A stretch of 64,000 nt of DNA from NCBI RefSeq assembly GCF_943734655.1, contig NC_071354.1:70763544-70827543 (forward strand), in the 5' to 3' direction. Below are positions 1 through 10,389 of this stretch, piece by piece. This DNA is from Sabethes cyaneus. Its lineage: Eukaryota; Arthropoda; Insecta; Diptera; Culicidae. The notes under the pieces are model-generated. The model searched no databases. It saw only the letters and a program-made list of their open reading frames with translations, and was not told the DNA's origin. How positions within the stretch are numbered: the stretch's first letter is position 1; every line of letters begins with the position of its first letter. The position numbers and the translations under genes were made by a program.

Positions 1-310
1 CGAAAAGACAACAATAAAGTAACCGAAAAGTGAATAGGCGACAAAAAAAATAAATATGACGAAATTACGATAAAACAGCAACGAAAAACATGACAAAAAC
101 AGATGCAAAGTGACAGAAAATGTTTAAAATAGAGGTGAAAAAATACGACTTATACGGATGACGGACAGCAAATATACGACGAAAAGATATACAATGAAAA
201 GACTACGAAAAGATCTCGAAAAAGTGATGGCAAGTAGGCGAACAGACGATGGAAAAGTGGCGAAATACGATGAAAAAACACCGAAAACCCATCGAAGAAG
301 TGACAAGAAA
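1..310. repeat. Degenerate GACRAAAA-like purine-rich low-complexity block
   Basis: The plus strand is built from imprecise short units such as GACGAAAA, GACAAAAA and GTGACAGAAAA, repeated with variable spacing. Open frames here reflect the biased composition and carry no domain. The same texture returns at 880-1111, so the two blocks probably belong to one repeat region interrupted by the TCA microsatellite. Function unknown. Confidence 0.6.
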
Positions 311-383
311 TATCAAAAAGGCAATAATAACAGCGAAATAAATATAAATATACTACGGACTACGGATTCAATTTTCCAGGTGA

Positions 384-470
384 AATTTTATATTTTCATG
401 AACAAAATTTTTGTTTCAAACAAAAAAAAACTGCTTTTGGAATTGGCGGAATTGATGACGAATAATTTCA
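384..470 (+). repeat. Partial copy of a dispersed ~208-bp repeat
   Basis: This stretch matches the distal part of the repeat at 1112-1319: a segment with TTTTCATGAACA, then a TTTCAAA stretch, then ACTGCTTTTG, then GATGACGA near the end. Only the last ~85 bp of the unit is present. It lies in the same orientation as the 1112-1319 copy. No coding capacity is visible. Confidence 0.5.
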
Positions 471-596
471 CCATAACAATTCTTGATTCAACTCCCTAAA
501 GCTACAAAAATCCTTTCTTATATTTTTTAATTGGCGGATTATAAAATCCTGCACATAATGGAGTCAACTTTTTAAAATTTAATTTATTGCATGCCA

Positions 597-800
597 TGAT
601 TCATCATCATTGCATCATCACATTATAATTAACTTCATGACGTCATCATCATCATAATCATCATTATCATTACGTCATCATTATCATTACGTCATCATCA
701 TCATCATCATCATCATCGTTATTCTCATCGTCGTCATCATCATCCTTATCATCAAAATCATTAAAATCATCACCTTCATTATCATCAAAATCATCATGGT
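597..800. repeat. (TCA)n/(ATC)n interrupted microsatellite
   Basis: About 200 bp is dominated by TCATCATCAT units with interruptions (TTATCAT, ACGTCATCA, AAAATCAT). The longest uninterrupted run lies near 694-716. It separates two purine-rich blocks of similar texture. Confidence 0.9.
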
Positions 801-879
801 CGTTGGAAAAAAATCGTAAGGATGGAATTTTTGTCAACCATTAAAAAATAGTGATTTTGAAAAGTTTGTGGACATATGC

Positions 880-1111
880 AAAAAAATTAGCAGCAAAATG
901 ATTCGATTATCTGAGGCGAAAATAAAAGATAATAATAGATAATGGCTAAAGATGTAGAACAAACGATGAGGTGACGATAAAAAGAACGGCAAAACAGCGA
1001 CAAGAAATGCTAAAAAAGTCTTAAATGACAACAACAAGACGCCCTTAAGAGCAAACAGTAACGCAATTAAAAAGACGAAAAGACGATGTAAAAATGCCAG
1101 AAAGGCGAATA
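880..1111. repeat. Second GACRAAAA-like purine-rich block
   Basis: Irregular units such as GACGATAAAA, GACAAGAAA and AAGACGAAAAGACG continue the pattern of positions 1-310. The block runs directly into the dispersed repeat at 1112. The minus-strand open frame across it is a composition artefact rich in F, L and I. Confidence 0.55.
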
Positions 1112-1319
1112 TTAACGGGAAAATAGCAGTCATTAACTTTTCGTCGCAGAGCCCAATTTCGGAAGCAGTTTTTGGGCCCAAGAGCGGGGTTCTGTTTATA
1201 GAAATGTGTTCACTGCATTCTTCTTGTCAATCTGAACACAGGGAATATATTTTCATGAACAGAATTTTTATTTCAAAGAACAAAACTGCTTTTGAAATTT
1301 GTAAAATCGATGACGACTA
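1112..1319 (+). repeat. Dispersed ~208-bp repeat, plus-strand copy
   Basis: This copy aligns along its whole length with the reverse complement of 18497-18702. Shared landmarks in order are AACGGGAAA, TAGCAGTCAT, ACTTTTCGTCG, GAGCCCAATTT, GGAAGCAG, TTTGGGCCCAA, CTGCATTCTTCTTG, AATCTGAACAC, AACAGAATTTTTATTTCAAA, ACTGCTTTTGAAATT and CGATGACG. Similar ends in distant places suggest a short interspersed, probably nonautonomous, element. No terminal inverted repeat or tRNA-like promoter was seen. The family was not recognised. Confidence 0.6.
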
Positions 1320-2769
1320 AAACGAACGAAACACGACCAATGTTGCTACGCTTACACCGCACACGAAGACGTAAAGAAACAGCCGCCGTTACTGTGTGCA
1401 GTCATTCTGCTACCCACATACTCGCGCACGCACATCCTCACATCGTCTTTCTGCATAGCTTATTAGCGAGTCAAAAAACTCGTGAGGAATCAGCTTCACG
1501 TGAATCTGGGTGTGCACTGGGGTACATATTTTGCATTACTTTTTCATTTATTCTTCAACTTCGCTCTCGATTCTACTCACTGGCGGGAGTGCGAGTCGTC
1601 GCGAGTAATCAGTATCAGCAGCTCGGGCTGCAACGACGAACGAGAGCGACGACTGTTGCTGTTAGATAAACACACACTCACGATAGCTCGTTGCAGTGCA
1701 TGAATAAATAAATAAGAGCGAGAGTCCGAAAGTGGCAGAAATTTTCGCCCGTGATCAGAAAACTTATTCCCGCCATTTGTTGGTCGTCCGCAACGGCGAA
1801 AAGTTCAACTTTTTCCTCGTTTCCTATGTTATTATGGTATTAACTAGGCAAGAAAATATAATAAACTCTTCAATCGTTGTGTGATCCTTAAAAGGACCGA
1901 TTGTTTGATTATCATAACTCTAGCTTGCAATAAACTTGCACTAACGCACCTAACGCAATTCTCTTTTCGGTAAATTGGAGTACCGATAACCGTTAACCAG
2001 GCCCGGCTTGTTGTAATGGGCCAACCGGAAAGCCTCAATAGCTATGCGATCGACGAAGCCGTTCGTCTAAGGTCATAAGTCATGATGAAATACCAGTCCA
2101 GGTGGCCAACTGCAAGTGATGTGGCATAATTCTGGTCGTTTTGTTGTCGCGAGTAGCTTCATTCCTGCCAATTCCAGAATTTCAGCAGCCAGATATTCCA
2201 TCACGGCAGCGAGACGAGTGCTCCAGCTCTAACACGCTCAGCATACTCTCCTTTCCTCAGCAGCCGATCAACGTGACCAACTGACGACGATGTGCACCGT
2301 AAGGCAAACAATGTTTCTAATACAGCCTTTAAAATTATGCCACGGATGTGACTCGAAAGCTGCCTGTCGGATGTGTCGCAAGCTAGCTGCTAGCCGATGT
2401 GTCGCCAACGAAAGCCGCTGACCAACTGACGATGCGCAGTAAAAGGCATAGCAGCCAAACCCATATCGTTCACTGCCGAATGAGTCGATGGATTCTTCGG
2501 TTTATTGGCGTCTCGCTTGGTGAATTTGGATGTCTTCGTTGCCTTATCCGGGGAAGCAGCAACAGCTGAAGCTCAACCATTTTCGATCGGATGCTGTAGG
2601 GCATAAATTAAATACAATCATAAGGAAGCTTAACCTATAGCTCATATCGTATATATTTCTGTTATCCGTGCTAGGAAAGCATTGACGTGGGAAGGCAAAA
2701 ATAGGAAAATAATACAATTTTTCATTGCCGCGCGTTGAAAATCAATAGTTTTCTATATCATCAATATTT
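1320..2769. other. Unassigned interval without a recognisable gene
   Basis: Both strands were read. Several short open frames occur (for example plus 1482-1703), but none shows a recognisable domain, a convincing signal peptide or a transposon match. The sequence is of ordinary complexity with CGA-rich patches around 1330-1640. It could be intronic, intergenic or old unrecognised repeat. Confidence 0.5.
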
Positions 2770-3050
2770 TCCAAATCGATTTTCCGATCAATTGGTGTAA
2801 ATATCTTGGGAATCTATTGAAAATTAACTGAATTATAAGCAACCAGTTAACGCATGAAACCGCATGAAAACGCATTTCCACTTTGATGACGTCATTTCCA
2901 ACAACCAATCACGAAGTGATTTTCAATTTTTCAATAGTTCAACATCAAGAATCCATACTTTTCTTCATCTGGGCCAATTCTTAGAAGATTTTCGAATCCA
3001 TTGGTGTAAGAATATTGAAAATCGATCGAGAAACCACTAAGCTATTGCCG
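2770..3050. repeat. Diverged duplication around ATTGGTGTAA
   Basis: Two related stretches about 207 bp apart share the order GATTTTC-GA-TC-ATTGGTGTAA-A-TAT followed by TTGAAAAT. The first is near 2778-2832 and the second near 2984-3030. The spacer contains repeated ACGCATGAAA-like and CAATTTTTCAATAG words. This looks like a degenerate tandem pair or two copies of one interspersed repeat. No protein is encoded. Confidence 0.45.
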
Positions 3051-6000
3051 TTCAAAACCTTACCACTTTTCTAGAAAGATTTTCTCTTTCGTGACGCTAG
3101 CCTGGATTTAAATTTTGGATTGACACCCTACTGTAAGCCGTAGTCCTACGTCATAAATCCTGGGGCTGTAACCTTTGGTATAGTCTAAAGGAAATATTTT
3201 ATAGAAGGCTGGCAAATTTCTTCTATGTCTATGTATTACGAAACTGTGTATAAATCCGTCAAGGCTTTGGGTACTTACTTCTGCTAAATTTTATTCGCTT
3301 TTACAGGTAATCGGTACCGTACGAAATGTAAAAAATTTACATTTGTGCCGTAAAATCTGTAAATTTCATGCCACTATGGCATTATCAAATGAGCTGAACC
3401 GACAATTACACGTTACGTCAAACCGTAAGTGGCCGTAAACTTTTAGTTATGCAGCACCAGCAACATGCAGTGTTTTTTTTTTGCTAAAAGTATGCTGCGG
3501 TCCTTTTCCACAACACAACCTCCTGTAGTTTACACAATCGGTATATGTAGGTACTATCAAATAATGTTGCTTTACCTGGCGCTGCCTGAATCATGTCGTT
3601 AAAATAGTGAAGAACATTCCCGGCTGTCAGTTGGGTAGATACTTTGGCAGCGAGTGGATATTTCTCTGTCTTTCAGCAGCACTCTAGGGCAGAACTGCGA
3701 GAAGCAATTAAAACCACACTAAAGCGGATATTTCCAAAGCTTCCATGCCACCCGATTTTCCAATCATCCAGACACGACCAGAGCGAATCTAGCGCGAAAT
3801 GGAAACCTAATGAAGTTGGGAATTCCGTTTTCTTTTTGTTCACCAATCGCTACGCTAGGTTCCCCCTGGATCTTCGGAGCTGAGGGCACTCGCGGCCAGT
3901 AATTATTTACATTCTCCGTGTGCTCCAAATCGACCATAGAACCTGTTTGCTCACTGTCCGCGGGAGCCAAATGCGGCCAGTCATCACGGTCGATCGATTA
4001 TCCTCCTCTCTCTCGACCATCCGTCCATCAGCAGCCGCGAGTGATGCGCCACGTTTCCCTGTGCTACAGTGGGAGTGGTCAGGGCTCAGGGATCTTCCCT
4101 GCCGGACGGTTGTGTGATGGCTTGTTTGTAGAATGGACAATCAGCTTCTGGTTGAGGCAAAGACCTCAGAGCTGGCGGGGTCAATGGCCTCAATCGTTTA
4201 ATATTCCAAATGTTATGTTTTACTCTCAATTGGCATTAATTTTCGAGCGTTTAATTCATATATCGCAGACATGTGGCGCCCCACAACGTATCGTACAGAA
4301 ATCCATTTACAGTACGTAGAACATAAACTGCAATTTAAAATAGGTTTGTAACCTGATCCACGGACTAGTCCTCGGAGTAGCCCGAACAGGTGTTTTTGCT
4401 ACCGTGAACAAGTGAAAGTACAATCAACCCACGCTTCTGTCGCGCTCGCTATAGATACCTACCTGGCGCAAAGGTGTTCAGAAGCCGCAGCAGCAGCAGC
4501 AGCAAGCATGAAGCCGGTCCGGAGTATATCACGGACCTGCTGCAGCTTGCTGCCGTCTCGTTCCGTGGTTGTAAATATTAGTTAAGCCGTCAGACAGGCT
4601 GGCAAATTTCGCAAATAATTTACATCGATTTATCTTGGCTCTCTGCCTGCCTGTCTGCTATTGGGACCTATTTAGTTAGAGTACGGTGCTTAAATTGCTG
4701 ACAGGTGGTAACTATAGCGATTGTCGCACGATATGACACGATCGATGGACTCGTTGATAGCGCGTGAAATAGATAGTACTTCACGAAGGAATCCCCCCGA
4801 TAGAGTCAGTAATTTCGCGGGAAATTTTTATCCCGCGAATCGTGAACAGGGATGTCAGGTATCTGTATATTATAGGAATATTAGACTTTCAGTTTGCAAG
4901 AACTTACACTTCAATTGTTTAAACCTAATAAAATTTGTCCATGTAAATATGTTTCATCGGTCATGAATTTGTGCAAGCACAAATTTGTCTGTATATCTGG
5001 CAGCTCTGAAAATACGCGTTCGACAGCTAAAAGGAAGTACGGTGGAAAAATGGCCAAAGGTTGGGAAAGACTTTTTTGTCGCAACTGAACTAAATGGAAT
5101 CATGCCAGTTTTGCGGTGCTCGGTTGCTGTGAAATCAACTATTGCTGCGAATCGTTGCTCTTCTTCCTTTGGGGAGTATCAAAATTACAACCGAACGCCA
5201 CCGGCAACTGTCTATCGCCTTCCGCGAAACGAATATTCCGTGTTTTACATGTTCTGCTTCGTGCTGGGCTGGGCAAATTGTAATTTTCAAGTAGACACAG
5301 TCGTAACGGTTCAGCAAAATTGGTATCAGGAAACTGTCGCTATATCGTGCATTCGACGCAAAATATTCTCAGAAAAAAGTCAGAGTAGAGTATAAAAGTT
5401 GGAATATTTTTACGAGGTAAATGTAAAACGAACCGGCGAATTTTTATATTTCTTCAAGAATGCACAACAACATAAAAATACATCTACTATAAAACTCACG
5501 GGACGTCATGAATTCAAGCCGTTGCGACCGCGGAACACGTAATCAAGTGAAGGGACAAATTTTATCTGGTGTCTAGCGTAATAACCATTTTTAATAATAT
5601 TATGTACTCTGGAGAAAACCAAAAGAAGAAAATTTCCATTTTCATTCACCTTGACGACACCTTGCTTCCCACTGAAAAAAATTGGAGCCGTCGAAACAGG
5701 AAATGAGAATTTCGAGCGTCATTCTGTTTCATTTTAATATTTACATTCCATTGTCCTACAGACTTTAATTAATTTTGTTCGTACAGATGAACAACTTTCA
5801 GGGGTACTGTGATGAACCCTTTCCATTATTAGTCACAGTTTATTACCAATGAAAGTCACTACAGGACATTGCAATTACTTTCCGTTATTGATTCGGTTCA
5901 GTCCTCTCATGGTGATCTTTTCATCGAAACCGAAACTAATTGCACTATGTGTGTCGTTTTCGAAACGACATTTCCCCCATTGGGAAAATATTTTGACGTT

Positions 6001-6699
6001 TCCAGGTGTCATACCGAAAGCCAACACTCCATGGTGTCAGCTGTCATCCAATTACAAAGGAAGGTCGCACGATGCTTCACCAGACAAGGTCATGCACTCA
6101 GCGGCACTCACTAACGTGCTGTCTCACAGAATGCGTACGAGGAAGAAACAATTCAATCTCGCTTTGCGTTTTGCCTGCCTCAGCAGCAAAAGCTCCATCG
6201 TCCCCCCGATCCGGACCGACAGACGACTTGCTCGAATCGGCAATACAGCGAATCGCAGAGTCAAATTAAATTACCGACGAAAATAGCGTGAAATTCGAGC
6301 CGAAACGAAGAAGACTGCTTGGTTCCGAAATGGTTCAATTGCACGGAGGCTGAACCAGAGGGGAAGGAACCATTAGGAGTTAAATTATTAAGAATTCGGA
6401 GAAGAAGATACACACGGAAATAGCTAGAGCCAGAGCATCGTGATTCCCATTTGGGTACGGTTCATTAAGCGTTACGAGTGGAGGTACCCATCATCGTATC
6501 GAATTATGATGACTGGATGTGGGAGCGGAGAAGTGGATCCGCTACGCAAACAATTTTTGCCAAATCGATTCCATTGGATACGGTCGTTGGGTGTGTGGGT
6601 TTCGTTTTGACACCGCTACAAGTAGATATTCCATTCCAGGATAATCACGCACAATGTTTGAAAATTTAGGTTATGTTGTAACTAAGGCCATAACCATTT
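3051..6699. other. Unassigned interval; minor simple repeats only
   Basis: No domain-bearing frame was found. A short (GCA)n run lies at about 4486-4505. A small foldback with AAATGTAAA/TTTACATTT arms occurs at 3324-3344. An ATG-initiated 145-codon frame at 5849-6286 has no recognisable family, no biased composition and no neighbouring signals, so it is not called as a gene. The rest is non-repetitive to the eye and could contain small exons that cannot be supported from sequence alone. Confidence 0.45.
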
Positions 6700-6724
6700 G
6701 TCAAACTGTTTGAAACAGTTTGAC
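6700..6724. repeat. Perfect 12-bp palindrome with one-base spacer
   Basis: GTCAAACTGTTT is followed by one G and then AAACAGTTTGAC, an exact inverted repeat. It could form a short hairpin or cruciform or be a binding site for a symmetric protein. No flanking duplication or larger element was identified. Confidence 0.7.
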
Positions 6725-7360
6725 TGGATAGAGGTATACGTTCCTCATTGTTCCCAGTGAAACTGACTTTATTCAGTTTTGTTTTTCCGTTTGATTTTAG
6801 CATACAGCTTGCAAAGTTATCCATGTTAATTCGATTTGTCTGCTTTAATTTTCGTAATTTATCAAAGTGAAGCTTTGAGGGGAGAGCCTAACTTTGACCT
6901 ACTATGTATCATAAACCGTTAAGAAGTTCCCCATTTCAAACATGGCGAACTAGGTATAGAGGTTAGTGGCTTTTGGTTGGCTTTGTACGCCTCTTGCCAT
7001 ATTCGACACCACTACGATGATGTTTACTTGAGTTCCTAACCTCAAACTTCCATTTTTCGCTAGCAATATTCTTAAGGCAGCTGTTTACCATTATATTGAT
7101 CCGAAACTATGGAATGGTTCAGAACTGGATGTGGGCCGGCTTACCCTTGCAACCGCACGGAACCTTACACTTTGGGGAGGCTCGCGTTTGCTGATAACTA
7201 GAGAAGAATGATACACAATTGGACAATAGAGAAATCCACAATGACGTCAGCAACTAAATTGCCGTCTGCTGGGGCCGAAAGGCTGGGAGAAGCGGTTGAG
7301 AGGAGAGTGAAGAGTGGATAAGAGAGGAGAGAATGCGGGTACTTGGAGTTTGATATTATT
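6725..7360. other. Unassigned interval upstream of the LINE tail
   Basis: No domain-bearing open frame and no clear repeat was found. A purine-rich stretch with GAGAGGAGAGTGAAGAG-like words lies near 7290-7335, just outside the 3' end of the minus-strand LINE. Confidence 0.4.
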
Positions 7361-9630
7361 AGTATTATTCTTCCTGTAAACAGTTTTGGTGCTGTAATCT
7401 TAAAGCCAATACAGTTTGTTTATTTGTTTGAGAAGGGAAAAGCCCGCTGGAGTGGAACAGCTTCGATATTCCTTCTCCAGTAGGCACAAAACCTCCTATC
7501 TTTTTGTACCAACAGTTTACACCAAATGATACATAGCTTTTTAACACTTAAAACTAGGAATACAGTGCATTAAATACTAATTGTACATAAGTTTGAGCTT
7601 AGGACTAATAATTTACTAATAACATGATTAACAATAGTTACATTTATTTCAAGGCACGACGAATTTTTTCTTTTAAAACGGTACGAGATAAATTAAAATC
7701 GAACACATTGTAACATTGATCAAAAACACGACACATGCTACTAAGAGGCTCGTTACTACCGTAGTTGGTACGTGAGACAGGCAGGTAGAGAAAAGTATGG
7801 GATCGGAGAGTTCTACGGCGGATGTTTATGTTCAGCAGCATCGGAGATAAAGATAGCCTTGGCAACCTCACGCCGTAGTACCAAAGTATCAAGACTAATA
7901 AGGCTACACCGATCTTCATAACTTGGAAGATTTAGAGGATCATTCCAAGGTAGAAGTCGTAGGGCGAAACGCACAAATTTACGTTGAATAGCCTCAATCC
8001 GTTGAATGCTATTTTGATAGTACGGTGCCCATACATTTGAAGCATATTCTAGTACAGATCGCACTAAAGACCAGTACAAAATTTTTAAACATGGAATGCT
8101 CGTAAACTGTTTAGTGACTCTGAATAAGAAGCCAAGATTTTTAGAAGCTTTAGAACAGATAAATGCTATGTGATCCTTAAATGTCAATCTAATAAAACTC
8201 CTAAGTCCTTTACAACGTTTTCCCGCATAAGAACAATGTCCAAGATTTTATAATCAAATGATACAACTGATCGTTTGCGTGTAAAGGAGATATAAGAGCA
8301 CTTTGAAGCATTTAACACCATTCTGTTGATATTGCACCAATTAGCAAAGATCTCCAACTGCGATTGTAAAAATTGGGTGTCCGAGATATTCTTAATTATG
8401 GAGAAGAGTTTGAAATCATCGGCATACGATAATTTCATGCATTTGAGGGTAAGATGAAGTGCATTAAGGTACAGCAGAAAAATGTAAGGACCTAGATGAC
8501 TTCCTTGTGGCACACCAGATGTGACAGAAAAAGGTAGAGAAATAGTATTTCGAATTTTAACGGACATAGTCCTACCGGTAAGATATGATTCAAACCAGTT
8601 AAGGATATTGCCACTTAATCCAAGCCTCTGAAGTTTCGAGACGGCGATCTGATGATTTATTTTGTCGAAAGCTGCTGATAAATCCGTATAGATTGCGTCG
8701 ACCTGAAGATGGTTTTGCATTGAGCGAGCAATGAAGGGTGTGTAGGAAATAAGGTTAGTACATGTTGACCGTTTGGATACGAAACCGTGCTGACTTTTAT
8801 CAATGTAGCTAGATTGTAAGTAAGGAATTTCAGAACAACCAGCTTGAAAAGCTTTGCAATGGCACAGAGTGATGCTATTCCACGATAGTTTGAAACGATT
8901 TGTTTTGGACCTTTTTTATAGACTGGAAAGACATATGAAGTTTTTCATGCGGTAGGGAAACTACCCGAAAGCAGAGATATGTTGAAAATGCGGAGCAGTG
9001 GAGTACAAAGAGCCAAACCACAATTCTTCAGTATGATTGAGGGAATCCCGTCTGGACCAGGATTTGTTGAGCTTTTCAGTTTCAAGCACGCATTGAGTAC
9101 ATCTTGAGTTGTTAAAGTTGGAAGTGATCCAACAGTTGCCATACACGGAACGTTGCGCACAGCATTCCAAACTTGTTGGTCGTCGAGGGTTTCACTAGCG
9201 AAAACAGCACTAAACTGTTTGCGGAAAAGCTCACATATGTCGTGAGTAGTTGTTGCTTCAACACTTCCAAGATTCATCGTAGTGGGTAAGCCGTTTTCAT
9301 TTCGCTGCTGGTTGATGTAGTGCCAGAACTTTTTTGGATTATTACGAAGGTTCAGTTGAATTTGGGTTTGATATGAATTAAACAGTAACTTGTTTAAACG
9401 CTTATAACGGTTATTTAAAGATATGTAATGATACTTAAGCTGAGTTGTACGAAACTTTGAAAGTTTTTTGAGCGCTGATCTCTTGGCAGTTTTTAAAGTT
9501 TTAAGAGTGTGATTTGACCAAGGAGGAAAAGTAGACAGTCGTTTGATTTTTTTTGGAGTAAATTGATCGATAGCGTACAACAGAATGTTGGATACATTTA
9601 GAGCTGCTGACTCAGCATCACGCTCTTTTA
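7361..9630 (-). mobile_element. 5'-truncated CR1/jockey-group non-LTR retrotransposon
   Basis: The minus strand encodes the linker before the reverse transcriptase, the whole reverse transcriptase and a C-terminal tail, followed by ~280 bp of AT-rich 3' untranslated sequence. No endonuclease remains, so the copy is 5'-truncated near 9630, as is usual for target-primed integration. The 3' boundary near 7361 is estimated. The proteins are clearly related to those at 10390-13062 and 61200-62620, so three copies of one group sit in this window. CR1 versus jockey assignment needs a phylogeny. Confidence 0.85.
7644..9630 (-). pseudogene. Broken ORF2 remnant: reverse transcriptase and C-terminal tail
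   Basis: This is read 9630 down to 7644 in at least three frames. The first part carries the pre-RT linker with PKKFWHYINQQR and the RT entry motif STNPGPDGIPS. A damaged frame at about 8720-8945 retains NYRGIASLCAI. The next block has AIYTDLSAAFDKINH (motif A aspartate), SGVPQGSHLGP (motif B) and SYADDFKLF (catalytic YADD at 8415-8426), then KDLGVLLD. The last frames carry KASKNLGFLFR, LEYASNVWAPYYQ and a tail ending KIRRALK. Catalytic residues are present but frameshifts make it a pseudogene. It would have reverse-transcribed its own RNA at nicked DNA in the nucleus. Confidence 0.85.
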
Positions 9631-10019
9631 ATAAAAAATATTAGATTACTTACTGTCTTGAGAAAATATTTATATAACATTAAAATTGTATGTCGGTAAA
9701 GTATTTTTATTAACGAAAGAAAAGGAAAATAGGCTGAATTTAGAAACCTGCTGAAAATATCCTCCCGTACCCTATCTGTGTACCACTGATCACTGATAAC
9801 GTGTTTAATATAATGTCTTCGACCCTCTCCACACTTCTTTTCGAGGAGCTCACTTAAGTTTCTCTTCATTTCATGGGGTTTGTCGTTCATCATTTATCAT
9901 TCATCAGATTCGCACCAAAAAATTTCTCCACTTTACAAAAAAAAAGTTTAGGTTGAACCGCGACAGAGTGAGGGACAAGTAAAATTAGAAAATGATTTTT
10001 ATTTATTTCAAAGTACAGA
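9631..10019. other. Unassigned stretch with one 91-codon minus frame
   Basis: An ATG-initiated minus-strand frame runs from 9893 to 9618. Its first half is polar (MNDKPHEMKRN, then LLEKKCGEGRR) and its second half hydrophobic. No family was recognised. Its end overlaps the truncated 5' end of the neighbouring LINE. A run of A at 9940-9951 lies next to the transposase fragment that follows. It may be a remnant of another transposon, but nothing shows this. Confidence 0.3.
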
Positions 10020-10165
10020 CTGTGACTTGCCGGTATTTTGGCCCACTTGAGGACAATGACTTTCTTCAGCTTCTCGAGGCTGGTATATTTTTTTAGCTCT
10101 GACCTTGCCCAGAGAGCATCAATTGGATTTCCGCCCGGACAATCCGAGAGCCATTATTTATTATG
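10020..10165 (-). pseudogene. Tc1/mariner-type transposase C-terminal fragment
   Basis: Minus-strand translation gives a segment with GGNPIDALWA followed by KKYTSLEKLKKVI and KWAKIPASH. This order resembles the last part of Tc1-group transposases, where an NPIE-W motif carries the final catalytic Glu and is followed by a helix with a conserved W-K-I. Here the position reads Asp (NPID), so it is a variant or a mutation. Only the tail of the gene survives, ending close to the Helitron at 10181. Family assignment rests on one motif. Confidence 0.45.
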
Positions 10166-10389
10166 ATTATTTATTATTTACTAGCTGACCCGACAAACTT
10201 CGTATTGCCACAAATTAAACTGTGTTGTACATAATTTGTGAATCTCGGATGACCTTTGTCTCGAGTTTTGCAAGTTTCTGGGGAATTCATGGGTGTTTTA
10301 AAATACAAATTTTGCTCACAGTAAAGTAGAAAACAACTCCCCCCATTGCTTAGCCTGATAAAATAAAGCGGATAGCATTTAAATATTCG

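Noticed and set aside
597..800. Low-complexity coding region (His/Ile/Ser repeats)
   Set aside because: Pure TCA microsatellite interrupted by stops in all frames.
5849..6286. 145-codon ATG frame
   Set aside because: No domain, no codon or composition sign of coding, and overlapping frames of similar length exist; a chance ORF is as likely.
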